Below, in pieces: positions 14,727-22,620 of a stretch of DNA of 64,000 nucleotides; the stretch's first letter is position 1; every line of letters begins with the position of its first letter. This stretch comes from Streptomyces spiralis (lineage in GTDB: Bacteria > Actinomycetota > Actinomycetes > Streptomycetales > Streptomycetaceae), in NCBI RefSeq assembly GCF_014654675.1, contig NZ_BNBC01000031.1, positions 1 through 64,000 on the forward strand. Reading direction: 5' to 3'. Made by a program: the position numbers and the translations under genes. Under the pieces are notes generated by a model. The model was not told the DNA's origin, searched no databases, and saw only the letters and a list, made by a program, of their open reading frames with translations.

Positions 14727-15350
14727 GTGCGTGCCCTGCCCGTCCGCCTCGACGCCGTACTCGTCCAAGCACTGATCGCCGCTGCCTTGTCCTTCGCCCA
14801 CCTGCACGACCTGGCCTCGGCTGCCGGACAGCACGGATGGAAGGCATGGGCGTACCCGGTCTCCGTCGACCTGCTGCTTGTGGCGGCCTGGCGGCGACTC
14901 CGCTCCGGCGGCGGGAAAGCGGCCGGGTGGTGCTGGTTCCTCGTCGCACTGACCGCCTCGCTCGGCGCCAACGTCGCCACGGCCGGGCTGCTCGAACTGG
15001 GCGCCGTGCCGGCCTGGCTGCGCATCCTCGTCGCCGGATGGCCCGCGGTTGCCTTCCTCGGCGGAACGCTGCTCGCCCACGGAGCAACCGCAGACGCCCC
15101 AACGGCGGAGCGCGAGTCGGCCCCAGAACCCATGGCGCCCGAAGCCCCTGCACCCAAGTTGCTCACTGCGGAGCCGGAACCGGCTCTGCCCCCGACACAC
15201 CCGGTACCGCCGGCGCTCGTCACGCTCGCGCGCAAGGTCGCCGACGAACACCACGCCCGGACCGGAACACCCATCGACACCTCGACCCTTCGTGCCCGGC
15301 TCGGCGTCCCGCTGCCGCTGGCCGAAGCCATCGCCGCCCAACTCACCTGA
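14727..15350 (+). CDS. DUF2637 transfer/spread membrane protein, 207 aa
   Basis: This DUF2637-type protein is typical of the transfer region of AICEs and Streptomyces plasmids, where such proteins aid spread of the element through mycelium. Four hydrophobic segments occur in the first 120 residues (AVLVQALIAAALSFAHLH, YPVSVDLLLVAAW, WFLVALTASLGANVA, LRILVAGWPAVAFLGGTLL). An alanine-proline-rich linker and a charged C-terminal helical domain follow. GGAAGGAG lies 7 bases before the GTG at 14727. Localisation should be the cytoplasmic membrane. Confidence 0.75.
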   Translation: MRALPVRLDAVLVQALIAAALSFAHLHDLASAAGQHGWKAWAYPVSVDLLLVAAWRRLRSGGGKAAGWCWFLVALTASLGANVATAGLLELGAVPAWLRILVAGWPAVAFLGGTLLAHGATADAPTAERESAPEPMAPEAPAPKLLTAEPEPALPPTHPVPPALVTLARKVADEHHARTGTPIDTSTLRARLGVPLPLAEAIAAQLT

Positions 15351-15368
15351 CCCGGAGGATCTTCCACC

Positions 15369-15560
15369 GTGCGCCCGTCCACGCTCCGCGCGCTCAACCG
15401 TGCCGCTGAGCTGACCCGACAGAACCGCCTCACCGAAGCCGTGCTCATCGCCGAACCCGTGATCCTTACCGCCGACAGCTACGAGGGCGACGAGATCTTG
15501 CGCTGGCTGGCCGAGCACGTCACCGACTTCACCGGCGAAGACCGGAGGGAGACCCGCTGA
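15369..15560 (+). CDS. Small AICE protein, 63 aa
   Basis: This soluble helical protein follows the DUF2637 gene after 18 bases, with GGAGGATC before its GTG start, and overlaps the next gene by one base (TGATG). The sequence RALNRAAELTRQNRLTEAVLIAEPVIL resembles a short repeat of a TPR-like helical hairpin. It is typical accessory cargo of the transfer operon; function unknown. Confidence 0.65.
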   Translation: MRPSTLRALNRAAELTRQNRLTEAVLIAEPVILTADSYEGDEILRWLAEHVTDFTGEDRRETR

Positions 15561-15751
15561 TGGCCGCCAACCGCCGCTTCCGCAACGTCGCCCGCATCGG
15601 CCCCGTCCAGGTCGCCACCTACTACGACGGCCAGGGCCGCGAGAAGCACACCGCCGCCTGCACGGCTCCGCGCTGCGGCTTCGCCACGGACTACGACAGC
15701 CGCGCCGCCGCCGAGCTGGCCGCCCGTACCCACCGCTGTGCCGTCCGCTGA
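15560..15751 (+). CDS. Small mobile-element transfer protein with Cys pairs, 63 aa
   Basis: This basic protein has a cysteine set CTAPRCGF near residue 32 and THRCAV at the end, consistent with a small zinc-binding fold. Similar proteins are annotated as mobile element transfer proteins in Streptomyces elements. It is translationally coupled to the previous gene through a TGATG overlap. Its exact role in transfer is not known. Confidence 0.65.
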   Translation: MAANRRFRNVARIGPVQVATYYDGQGREKHTAACTAPRCGFATDYDSRAAAELAARTHRCAVR

Positions 15752-15761
15752 AGGAGCTGCC

Positions 15762-15956
15762 GTGACCGTCTCGCTGCCGCTCGTCTTCGTCCTGGGCGTC
15801 ATTGCCTGGGCCGCGATCAAGTTCCTCGGCGTCCGGCTCTGGGTCGCCGTCGTGATCGCTCTGTTCGGCTTCTGGCTCTCGCACACCTTCCTCGCCCCCG
15901 CCATCGAATCCGGCACCCGTTCCGGGGTCGGCGTCGTCAACGGCACCCACGAATGA
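15762..15956 (+). CDS. Small membrane protein of the transfer operon, 64 aa
   Basis: Nearly the whole N-terminal half is hydrophobic (LVFVLGVIAWAAIKFLGVRLWVAVVIALFGFWL), giving two closely spaced transmembrane helices and a short polar tail. AAGGAG precedes the GTG at 15762. This matches the small Spd-type membrane proteins of AICE transfer regions. Function is inferred from context. Confidence 0.65.
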   Translation: MTVSLPLVFVLGVIAWAAIKFLGVRLWVAVVIALFGFWLSHTFLAPAIESGTRSGVGVVNGTHE

Positions 15957-15970
15957 CAAGGAGGTCCGCC

Positions 15971-16228
15971 GTGCTCCGCCCCAAGCCGCCCGACATCCCG
16001 ACTCTGCCACCGACAACCGTCACACCTCAGCAGGTGCAGGCCCCGGCCTCCTCCGCCGGCCGCCCGGTCGTCCCGTACGTGGGCGTCGGTGTCGGCGCGG
16101 TCGCCGCCGTGGTCGTCGTCGGAATCGTGCTTACCGCGCTCCTCGCGGCGGTCGCCGTCTCGGCCGTGTCCGTGGCCATCACCGCCGTGGTTCTGCGCTC
16201 CCTCCTCAGCAGCGCGAACAAGCGCTGA
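15971..16228 (+). CDS. SpdD-like small membrane protein, 85 aa
   Basis: A proline-rich N-terminal half is followed by a long valine/alanine-rich hydrophobic segment (VGVGAVAAVVVVGIVLTALLAAVAVSA), as in SpdD-type spread proteins. AAGGAGGT lies 6 bases before the GTG at 15971, so that codon is preferred over the ATG at 15953, which overlaps the previous gene. It should be a membrane component of intramycelial spread. Confidence 0.7.
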   Translation: MLRPKPPDIPTLPPTTVTPQQVQAPASSAGRPVVPYVGVGVGAVAAVVVVGIVLTALLAAVAVSAVSVAITAVVLRSLLSSANKR

Positions 16229-16344
16229 CCGGCCGCCGGGGCGGCAACACGCCGCCAAGCATCCCGCCGCCCCGGGGCCGTCCCTCCCGACAGCCGAAAC
16301 AGCCGAAAGGAACTCCCATCATCACCCGGCAGACTCCGCCCCCG

Positions 16345-17679
16345 ATGGCGGAACTCTCCATGCTGGCCTCCCTCGGCACCATGCCCGAGCTGGCCCACCA
16401 ACTTTCCGGCCTGGGTGGCTGCACCCACCCCGTACGCCTCGACGGCCACCGCACCGAATACGCCGTGGACCAGACGACCGGCGAGATCGGCCGCGTCCTG
16501 CACCACCTGGACTCGTCGACGCTGCCCTCCGGTCAGCTCCTCGTCCGCTGCAACAATCGCCGCGCCACCCGGTGCGCTGCCTGTGCCGAGACCTACCGCC
16601 GCGACACCTACCACCTGATCACCGCCGGACTCCGCGGCGGCAAGGGCACCCCCGAACGGGTCGCAGTCCACCCGCGCGTCTTCGCCACCTTCACCGCCCC
16701 CAGCTTCGGACCGGTCCACAACCGCCCCTCCGGCGGCCGGGACTGCCGCTGCGGCGCCCGGCACGAGGAAGGTGATGCCGTCCTGGGGACGCCCCTCGAC
16801 CCGGAGACCTACGACTACGAAGCGGCCGTCCTGTGGAACGCGCATGCTGGGGCTCTGTGGCGGCGGTTCTCGATCTATCTCCGCCGGGAGGTTGCCAAGC
16901 GGGCCGGCCTCACGCAGCGGGCGTTCCGAGACCACGCCCGGATCTCCTTCGCGAAGGTGGCCGAATACCAGAAGCGGGGCGCCGTCCACTTCCACGCCGT
17001 GATCCGCCTCGACGGCCCGGAGGGCGGCGACTCCCCACCTCCCGCCTGGGCTACGGCCGAGCTGCTGACCGATGCCATCCGGGCCGCTGCCACCACCGCA
17101 CGAGTCGACGGACCGATGATCGACGACCAGGCACATACCTTCGTCTTCGGCCGCCAGCTCGACGTCCGCCCGATCCGCTCCGCCGACTTCGACGACGGCC
17201 AGGAGCTGACTGAGCGAGCCGTAGCGGCGTACATCGCCAAGTACGCCACCAAGGGAGCAGAGGCCACGACCGGCAGCCTGGACCGGCCGATCAGGTTCCT
17301 CGCCGAGCTGGCCCAAGCACGGATCACTGAACACGCCCGGCGCATGATCCGAACCGCCTGGACCTTAGGCGCCCGCCCCGAGCTGTCAGACCTCCGTCTG
17401 CGGGCCTGGGCCCACATGCTCGGCTTCCGCGGCCACTTCTCCACCAAGTCCCGCCGCTACTCCACCACCCTCGGCGCCCTCCGCGACGCGCGCGCCGACT
17501 GGCGCCGGGCCCAAGCGGCCGCACCCGCCCCACAGGACGGCGAAACCACGCTCGTCCTCGCGCACTGGGTCTTCGCCGGTACCGGCCTGTCCCGCGCCGA
17601 AGCCTGGCTTGCCGCATCCCTCGAACCCGCCCCCGGAACGGAAGGAGAGCCGACATGGACACCCGCCGCGACGAGTTGA
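16345..17679 (+). CDS. repSA: RepSA-like replication initiator, 444 aa
   Basis: This protein matches the RepSA family, the rolling-circle initiators of pSAM2-like elements. Visible features are a cysteine-rich N-terminal part (RCAACAETYRRDTY, DCRCGARH), the metal-binding HUH-like motif FHAVIRLD preceded by GAVHFH at about residue 215, and a later AAYIAKYATKGAE stretch with tyrosines and lysines fitting the nicking region. The ATG at 16345 has no ribosome-binding site nearby; instead AAAGGAA precedes two in-frame ATC codons at 16318-16323, which may be the true, non-canonical start. The gene overlaps the excisionase gene by 25 bases. Confidence 0.8.
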   Translation: MAELSMLASLGTMPELAHQLSGLGGCTHPVRLDGHRTEYAVDQTTGEIGRVLHHLDSSTLPSGQLLVRCNNRRATRCAACAETYRRDTYHLITAGLRGGKGTPERVAVHPRVFATFTAPSFGPVHNRPSGGRDCRCGARHEEGDAVLGTPLDPETYDYEAAVLWNAHAGALWRRFSIYLRREVAKRAGLTQRAFRDHARISFAKVAEYQKRGAVHFHAVIRLDGPEGGDSPPPAWATAELLTDAIRAAATTARVDGPMIDDQAHTFVFGRQLDVRPIRSADFDDGQELTERAVAAYIAKYATKGAEATTGSLDRPIRFLAELAQARITEHARRMIRTAWTLGARPELSDLRLRAWAHMLGFRGHFSTKSRRYSTTLGALRDARADWRRAQAAAPAPQDGETTLVLAHWVFAGTGLSRAEAWLAASLEPAPGTEGEPTWTPAATS

Positions 17680-17849
17680 TGACTGTTCGCCAAGTCCTGG
17701 ACGAACTGGGCGGCGTTTCTCGACGGACGTTCTACCGCTGGCGCGAGCTGGGCCAGGGGCCAGCCGCATTCAAGCTTCCCAACGGCGAGCTGCGAGTCTG
17801 GCGGAGCGACTTCGCCGCTTGGCTGCGGCAGTTGGAGGCGGCGGCGTGA
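17655..17849 (+). CDS. xis: Excisionase, MerR-like HTH, 64 aa
   Basis: This small protein has a helix-turn-helix (LMTVRQVLDELGGVSRRTFYRW) and the wing LPNGELRVWRSDFAAWL typical of actinobacterial excisionases. It should bind the att region and direct the integrase toward excision. GGAAGGAG precedes the ATG, which lies inside the end of the rep gene. Its stop codon overlaps the GTG start of the integrase (GTGA), giving translational coupling. Confidence 0.85.
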   Translation: MDTRRDELMTVRQVLDELGGVSRRTFYRWRELGQGPAAFKLPNGELRVWRSDFAAWLRQLEAAA

Positions 17850-19219
17850 AGTCTCTCGATGTGAAGGTGTGGGGCGTCCGGAAGAGGAACACCAAGAAGT
17901 CGTCTTATGACGTCCGGTGGACTGTCGCCGGGAACGTGTTCTCCGAACAGTTCCGTACCAAAGGGTTAGCGGACCACTACCGTTCCAAGTTGCTCCGCGC
18001 CACCCATGCCGGCGAAGAGTTCGACACGGCGACGGGACTGCCTGACTCACTGGTTGAAAAGGCACCGTCGAAGACCTGGTACGCCTTCGCGCTGGAGTAC
18101 CTGGCGATGAAGTGGCCCCACGCCGCACCGAACACGCGCAACGGGATCAACGAATCGTTGACCGCCGTGACGGTAGCCCTTCTCGACGATCGTCCGGGGC
18201 GGCCGTCCGATGAGCAGCTCAGGAGGGCTTTGCGGAACTGGGCTTTCGTCGTTCCTGGCCCGGAGGGTCGCGATCTGCCGACCGAGGTGGCGAACACGTT
18301 GCACTGGGTCGCCAAGGCGTCGCGTCCTCTCTGTGACCTCGGTGACCCTGCGATCGGTAGGGCTGTGCTGGACTCCCTCAAGCTGAAGCTCGACGGAACG
18401 GCGGCAGCAGCGGAGACCGTACGGCGCAAGCGACGGACACTCGTCAACGCAATGCACTACGCGGTGGACCTCGGTGAGTTCAAAGAGAACCCGATCACGG
18501 GCATCCGCTGGAAGAAGCCGAAAGTCGCCGGGGAGGTCGATCCCCGCGTGGTCGCCAATCCCGAGCAGGCTCGTTCCTTGCTCACCGCCGTCTCGTACGT
18601 CGGAGGATACGGCCGCGCTCGTGGTCGCCGACTCGTCGGCCTGTTCGCCTGCATGTACTACGGAGCCCTGCGCCCGGCTGAGGCCGTCGGCCTCACCAGT
18701 GCGGACCTGAAGCTCCCCGAGGTCGGCTGGGGGACAGCGCTGTTGAACCGGACGCGCCCCAGTGTCGGCAAGCAGTGGACCGACTCCGGCGAGACCCATG
18801 ATGACCGTGGTCTCAAGAACCGACCGGTGGAGGAGGTCCGGCTCGTGCCGATCCCACCGCAGCTCGTCACCATCCTCCGGCAGCACCTCGACACGTTCGG
18901 CACCGCCGAAGACGGGCGGCTGTTCACCAACGAGCGCGGGGGAGTGGTCGGCTCGTCCACGTACTACCGCGTTTGGCAGGAAGCACGGGCGTTGGCGCTC
19001 CCGCCGGCCGTGGTCGCCTCGCCACTTGCCGCCCGGCCCTACGATCTTCGGCATTCCGCACTGTCGACGTGGCTCAACTCCGGAGTAGACCCGACAGAGG
19101 TCGCGGAGCGCGCGGGTAACAGCGTTGAGGTGCTGCTGTCCCGCTACGCCAAGTGCATCGACGGCCGACAGGAGATCGCCAACCGCAAGATCGAAGGGCT
19201 GCTGCGCGAGTACGAATGA
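17846..19219 (+). CDS. int: Site-specific tyrosine recombinase (integrase), 457 aa
   Basis: Length and motifs fit an AICE phage-type integrase. The first catalytic arginine lies in YGALRPAEAVGL at about residue 277, the second block is YDLRHSALSTWLNSG (R and H) near residue 400, and the nucleophilic tyrosine lies in LLSRYAKCIDG near residue 435. The N-terminal part should hold the arm-binding domain. The frame upstream belongs to the rep and xis region, so the GTG at 17846 is taken as start. It integrates or excises the element, but no matching att duplication was found near its 3' end. Confidence 0.9.
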   Translation: MKSLDVKVWGVRKRNTKKSSYDVRWTVAGNVFSEQFRTKGLADHYRSKLLRATHAGEEFDTATGLPDSLVEKAPSKTWYAFALEYLAMKWPHAAPNTRNGINESLTAVTVALLDDRPGRPSDEQLRRALRNWAFVVPGPEGRDLPTEVANTLHWVAKASRPLCDLGDPAIGRAVLDSLKLKLDGTAAAAETVRRKRRTLVNAMHYAVDLGEFKENPITGIRWKKPKVAGEVDPRVVANPEQARSLLTAVSYVGGYGRARGRRLVGLFACMYYGALRPAEAVGLTSADLKLPEVGWGTALLNRTRPSVGKQWTDSGETHDDRGLKNRPVEEVRLVPIPPQLVTILRQHLDTFGTAEDGRLFTNERGGVVGSSTYYRVWQEARALALPPAVVASPLAARPYDLRHSALSTWLNSGVDPTEVAERAGNSVEVLLSRYAKCIDGRQEIANRKIEGLLREYE

Positions 19220-19241
19220 GCGAGCCTGCCATCAGGCACAG

Positions 19242-19263
19242 GGCCCCTGGACAACCCGGGGGC
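19242..19263 (+). terminator. Terminator after integrase
   Basis: GGCCCCTGG pairs with CCGGGGGCC (one mismatch) around a short loop, followed by TTCGG. It lies 22 bases after the integrase stop codon and should end the element's operon. Confidence 0.55.
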
Positions 19264-19479
19264 CTTCGGCATTGTTGGGACTTGACTTTGCCGTGCCAAA
19301 TCGATCGGTCTACGGTTGTTTTCGGGATCTCCCTGACGTCCACCCTTCAGTCAATGAGGAGGCGGGGCTCAGCGAGCAACCTCGCTCTGACCGCGGAACG
19401 AAGGTCAAATGCCACGGCTTTCTTCAAGTCGAGGCGTCGTTCGGTAGGTGAACACACGACTGGAGCGAGAGAAGAGATC

Positions 19480-20181
19480 ATGGCAACGACGAAGAAGATC
19501 CTGGTCATCGTCACCAACGTCGGTGAGTACGAGAAAGTCGGCATGCGTACGGGGCTGTGGCTGGGGGAGCTGACTCACTTCTGGGATGTGGCTGCTGAGG
19601 GTGGTTACACGATGGACATCGCGAGTCCTCAGGGCGGCAGGATCCCGTTGGATCCCGAGAGTCTTTCCCATGAGGTTCTCGCAGAACTGGGCACCGACAA
19701 GCGGTACCGGGACCGAGCGTTCATGGATCTCCTGGAAGACACGAGGAAAATATCCAATGTGCATCTCGACGACTACGACGCGATCTACCTCACGGGCGGT
19801 CACGGGGTGATGTTCGATTTTCCGCAAACCCCTGAGTTGGAAGAACTGATGGCGCGGTTCTATGAATCGGGACGCGTTGTGTCTACGGTCTGCCACGGCG
19901 GGACTGGTCTGCTCAACGTCGTTCTGAGCAACGGCGACCCCCTCGTCAAGGGGAAGAGGGTCACGGGCTTCTCCTGGCCCGAAGAGGAACTGGCGAACCG
20001 AGCAGACGCCGTGCCTTACAACCTGCAGGAGAGGCTGAAGGAACTCGGGGCCGACTACAGCACGGCCGACAAGCCCTTCGAGTCGTATGTCGTCGAGGAC
20101 GGGCGGCTGATCACGGGCCAGAACCCTGGTAGCGCCAGGGGAGTGGCAGAGGCGGTTCTGAAGCAGTTGAGTACGGCCTGA
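19480..20181 (+). CDS. DJ-1/PfpI family protein (Hsp31-like), 233 aa
   Basis: This is a type 1 glutamine-amidotransferase-like protein of the DJ-1/PfpI superfamily. The nucleophile elbow is VSTVCHGGTG with Cys at residue 138, and the surrounding ASPQGGRIPLDPES and YLTGGHGVMFDFP blocks match Hsp31-like members, which act as glyoxalases or chaperones. The ATG at 19480 has GAAGAG upstream and no signal peptide follows, so it is cytoplasmic. It has more A/T in third positions than core genes and sits between an integrase and a tRNA gene, so it was probably acquired. The exact substrate cannot be told from sequence. Confidence 0.8.
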   Translation: MATTKKILVIVTNVGEYEKVGMRTGLWLGELTHFWDVAAEGGYTMDIASPQGGRIPLDPESLSHEVLAELGTDKRYRDRAFMDLLEDTRKISNVHLDDYDAIYLTGGHGVMFDFPQTPELEELMARFYESGRVVSTVCHGGTGLLNVVLSNGDPLVKGKRVTGFSWPEEELANRADAVPYNLQERLKELGADYSTADKPFESYVVEDGRLITGQNPGSARGVAEAVLKQLSTA

Positions 20182-20365
20182 GCGCGGCGGCAGCAGCCTC
20201 TTGGGTCGCGGCGGCCGGCAGGTGGCCTCTCTCGACATCGGGTGACCCCGATCTGGGTCACTTGGGGCGGGCATGCAGCTGGCGGGCATCGACTTCCAGG
20301 TGCCCACCAGCCTCTCGTCGTGTGACCACCTCAGGGCAAAACTGTCCGCGCTTCCGTAAAACAGC

Positions 20366-20836
20366 TCATCGAGCGGGGAAGGTGAGTCGCAGAACGATCT
20401 CGCCGTCGTCGATCTCCCCGGTGGGCTCGAACCCGAACTTCTGGTAGAAGGGCCACGGCTCGCCGTCGCCGGGCTCGTAGCTGGTCAGCAGCTCGGTGGC
20501 GCCGTCCGCGCGCACCAGGGTGGCGACCTGCGTGAGCGCCTCTCGGCCGATCCCTCGCCCCTGGTACCGCTTGTCGACGAGGAGGCGCCAGAGGAAGTGC
20601 CGCCCTTTGTAAGGACCGGCCGGCGGTTTCCACGACAGCATCACGAAGCCGACTGGCTCGTCGCCGCGGTACACGGCGCGGTACCAGGGATTGGCCTCCG
20701 GTTTCTTCGCCGCCTCCTTGAGGGAGTGGGACACCGAGGCGACGAACTGCTTCTGGTCACGTCGGACGCCGAGGGCACGGACGGCGTCCCGGTCGTCGTC
20801 GGTGATCTCCCGTAGGTGCACGCCCGGGGATCTCAT
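20366..20836 (-). CDS. GNAT-family N-acetyltransferase, 156 aa
   Basis: Acetyl-CoA-dependent acyltransferase fold. The signature motif A is present as LWRLLVDKRYQGRGIGREAL (R-x-x-G-x-G) near residue 95, followed by a C-terminal FYQKFGFEPTGEIDDGE typical of the family. The arrangement resembles polyamine (spermidine) acetyltransferases, but the substrate is not certain. The ATG at 20836 is chosen because GGAAGG lies 8 bases upstream; the longer frame upstream is arginine-rich and non-coding in character. It is transcribed toward the DJ-1 gene. Confidence 0.75.
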   Translation of the reverse strand: MRSPGVHLREITDDDRDAVRALGVRRDQKQFVASVSHSLKEAAKKPEANPWYRAVYRGDEPVGFVMLSWKPPAGPYKGRHFLWRLLVDKRYQGRGIGREALTQVATLVRADGATELLTSYEPGDGEPWPFYQKFGFEPTGEIDDGEIVLRLTFPAR

Positions 20837-21010
20837 GCCACACACCTTCCGCATCCGGCCGCTGCGCCGTCCAGGCCTACGTGATGAGCCGCTACCGGGC
20901 GGCATTCCCGCGCATTCGCGTTGTCGAGGCCTCCAGGTCGGACGTCTTTGCAGCGTATTCGACACAGGCGATCTGGAGCGGGACTGGCACGCTGGGCTGT
21001 GACCGCGTCC

Positions 21011-21163
21011 AAGGCAGCTCCTAGGAGAGCAACCCGGCCTGGTCCCGGACGCCCACCCGGCTCGAAGAACCGCAAGTCAGCCCCACGCCACGAGCCCGGG
21101 AAGACCGTGAAACGAGTCGAAACCCTCACCGAGCATGTCCGCCTGAAACAGCAGCGAGGTTAA
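21011..21163 (+). pseudogene. Remnant of a transposase C-terminus
   Basis: A short frame ends with GPGRPPGSKNRK followed by GKTVKRVETLTEH. This matches the proline/lysine-rich C-terminal tail of a transposase family frequent in Streptomyces. The rest of the gene and its inverted repeats are missing, so it is a decayed fragment. Part of the upstream sequence (from about 20870) may derive from the same gene in shifted frames. Confidence 0.5.
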
Positions 21164-21310
21164 AGATCAAGCTGATGGGATGGCGGTCTGCCATTGGCTC
21201 GTTCCATAGCCCGTCTGCGCCCCGGTGACCCTCAGGTCTGTGGAGAGGCGCGTTGTTGCGGGTGATCAGGAGAGCCGCGATCTGAGTGTGTCGGAGGTGT
21301 GTCGCGAACA

Positions 21311-21350
21311 CCACCTGGAGATCTGCGGGCAGCGCTTCGGCTCCGAATTC
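21311..21350 (+). pseudogene. Fragment resembling the FtsK-type transfer gene
   Basis: In one frame this stretch reads HLEICGQRFGSEF, close to YLEVCGQRFGAEL of the transfer ATPase encoded at 13272-14645. The DNA around CTGCGG(G/A)CAGCGCTTCGGC is nearly identical. It has no intact gene around it, so it looks like debris of a second element. A chance match over 12 residues is possible but unlikely. Confidence 0.4.
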
Positions 21351-21456
21351 AGACCCGCGTGCAGCTGTCAAGTCACGAACATCCGCGACATGACAGAGAC
21401 AGGGAAAACTCCAACGCTAGGACGAGGTAGAAAAGTTCGAGCTCAGGGAGCTTCTC

Positions 21457-21741
21457 ATGACAACGACGCACATCTCTCGGACGTGGCATCTTCTGGTGCT
21501 CGCCGCCTCGACCGCCCTGGTTGCGGGAGGCGCGCTGTTGCCCGCCAGCGCATTCGCCGCCACGACGACACCGCACACCGGCACCGCAACCACGATGGCA
21601 GCTCACGACGGTCACGGCGACCACGGCAAGGGCGACAAGGGCGATACCGATTCGTATCCGTACCCCGAATGGCAGCCCAATTCGTACTACACCGATTCGT
21701 ACCCCGGTTGGCCCCCCTGCCCCCCAGGTAACTATTGTTAA
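21457..21741 (+). CDS. Small secreted protein, 94 aa
   Basis: A Sec signal peptide covers about residues 1-34 (charged start, LLVLAASTALVAGGALLPASAFA, cleavage after AFA). The mature part of about 60 residues is low-complexity, with a His/Lys/Gly/Asp section (AHDGHGDHGKGDKGD) and a Tyr/Pro-rich tail (NSYYTDSYPGWPPCPPG) containing two cysteines. GGGAG precedes the ATG. It probably acts at the cell surface or outside the cell. The histidine-aspartate section could bind metal ions (inference). Confidence 0.65.
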   Translation: MTTTHISRTWHLLVLAASTALVAGGALLPASAFAATTTPHTGTATTMAAHDGHGDHGKGDKGDTDSYPYPEWQPNSYYTDSYPGWPPCPPGNYC

Positions 21742-22171
21742 GCGGGTCGCCCTGGACCTGACTCCCACATGCTCCACTCGGTGGGCGCTGCACTGCCGTG
21801 CTCATGTTGTGCTCGGATGAGCCGGATGCCGCAGTCGAAGGTGATCGCGGGAGGTTTCCTCTGAAACTTACCGAAAGGCTATTGACTCGTGGCGCCTGGT
21901 GTGCATCGTGGTTAGTAGGCCATAACACCGAAAGAGTTGCAAAGTCGATGAGGACGTCTAGTCGGCGTAGTGACTCGGACAGGATGTGGTTCAGGCCCCC
22001 GGCAAGCCGGCGCGATACCGAGGCGACAGTGACGACTGAAGCTTCAGGACACGCGCAGTACTACCGGGGACTGTTTTTGGCCTCAGGGCGCGGCCGCTGC
22101 ACTGTGCTCTACCGCGACGGTCAGCCGACCGAGATCGGCTACTGAGGGTCAGCGCCGATCAACCGACCCTC

Positions 22172-22198
22172 AGGCCCCTGGAGTTCTCCGGGGGCCTT
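22172..22198 (+). terminator. Hairpin terminator upstream of tRNA region
   Basis: AGGCCCC and GGGGCCTT pair around a 12-base loop and are followed by TT. A neighbouring inverted pair TGAGGGTC/GACCCTCA lies just before it. Confidence 0.45.
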
Positions 22199-22308
22199 GC
22201 CGTTTGCCCGGGCTGACCTGGGCAGACGCCTCAAGATCCTGTCCACGAATAGTCCACAGACGCCGACATGCGGCCGCTCCAGGCGGCATACGCCTGCACA
22301 AACACAAA

Positions 22309-22347
22309 GACCCCGCACTCAGCGTTTCTGCTGGTGGCGGGGCCTTT
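22309..22347. terminator. Bidirectional terminator downstream of tRNA-Arg
   Basis: GACCCCGC and GCGGGGCC form a stem (one G-T pair) with a 20-base loop. TTTT follows on the plus strand and a T-rich run on the minus strand. It lies 18 bases after the tRNA-Arg 3' end on the minus strand and should end that transcript. Confidence 0.65.
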
Positions 22348-22364
22348 TGGCACCTTCTTCGAGG

Positions 22365-22436
22365 TGCCCCCGGCAGGATTCGAACCTGCGCACACGGCTC
22401 CGGAGGCCGTTGCTCTATCCCCTGAGCTACGGGGGC
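22365..22436 (-). tRNA. tRNA-Arg (anticodon CCG)
   Basis: Read on the minus strand, a complete cloverleaf is visible: acceptor GCCCCCG/CGGGGGC, D arm GCTC/GAGC, anticodon stem ACGGC/GCCGT with loop CTCCGGA (anticodon CCG), T arm GCAGG-TTCGAAT-CCTGC and discriminator A. CCA is not encoded. The 3' end points left toward the integrase and the AICE, so this gene is a plausible integration target for the element family. Confidence 0.93.
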
Positions 22437-22620
22437 GGGTCGGGCGCGGTGTGTGCGCCCGGCGACGGGTAGAACATTACCAGCTCCCGTGGGGTGGTCA
22501 TGAACGTTTTCCATGGGGGCGGGTGGGGAGGGTGTCCACTGCGTGGGGTTGTGTCCCCCGGAGGGGGTGGAAGTGGGGAAAACCCGGACGCGGTGGCCGG
22601 TCCGGACCTACTCTCGAGGT

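Larger units (their letters stand above)
9342..19263 (+). mobile_element. AICE (pSAM2-type integrative conjugative element)
   Basis: The gene set is diagnostic for an actinomycete integrative and conjugative element: GntR-type regulators, an FtsK-like transfer ATPase, DUF2637 and Spd-like spread proteins, a RepSA-like initiator, an excisionase and a tyrosine integrase, all on one strand with short gaps or overlaps. The integrase is at the right end, with a terminator after it. The left boundary is uncertain; it may lie at the inverted repeats near 9025 or further left. No duplicated att core flanking the element was found, so the ends are approximate and the element may be immobilised. Confidence 0.75.
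21742..22364. other. Gap before tRNA-Arg, no firm gene
   Basis: This stretch holds two terminator-like hairpins (22172-22198 and 22309-22347) and a weak frame from 21798 to 22145 ending in RGRCTVLYRDGQPTEIGY. That frame lacks a convincing start and may be a remnant. Words such as GTCCACGAATAGTCCACAGACGCC (about 22240) recall sequences between integrases and att sites, which suggests an old element end here. Confidence 0.4.

Noticed and set aside
13764..16016. Very long open frame on the minus strand (750 codons)
   Set aside because: It runs antisense to the transfer ATPase and the Spd-like genes. It is glycine- and arginine-rich without known motifs and results from GC bias at third positions.
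21798..22145. Possible 115-aa gene
   Set aside because: Only the last 20 residues look protein-like; no ribosome-binding site or recognised family. It is mentioned in the gap description only.
22040..22440. Possible riboswitch before tRNA-Arg
   Set aside because: The structure visible there is explained by two terminator hairpins and the tRNA itself.
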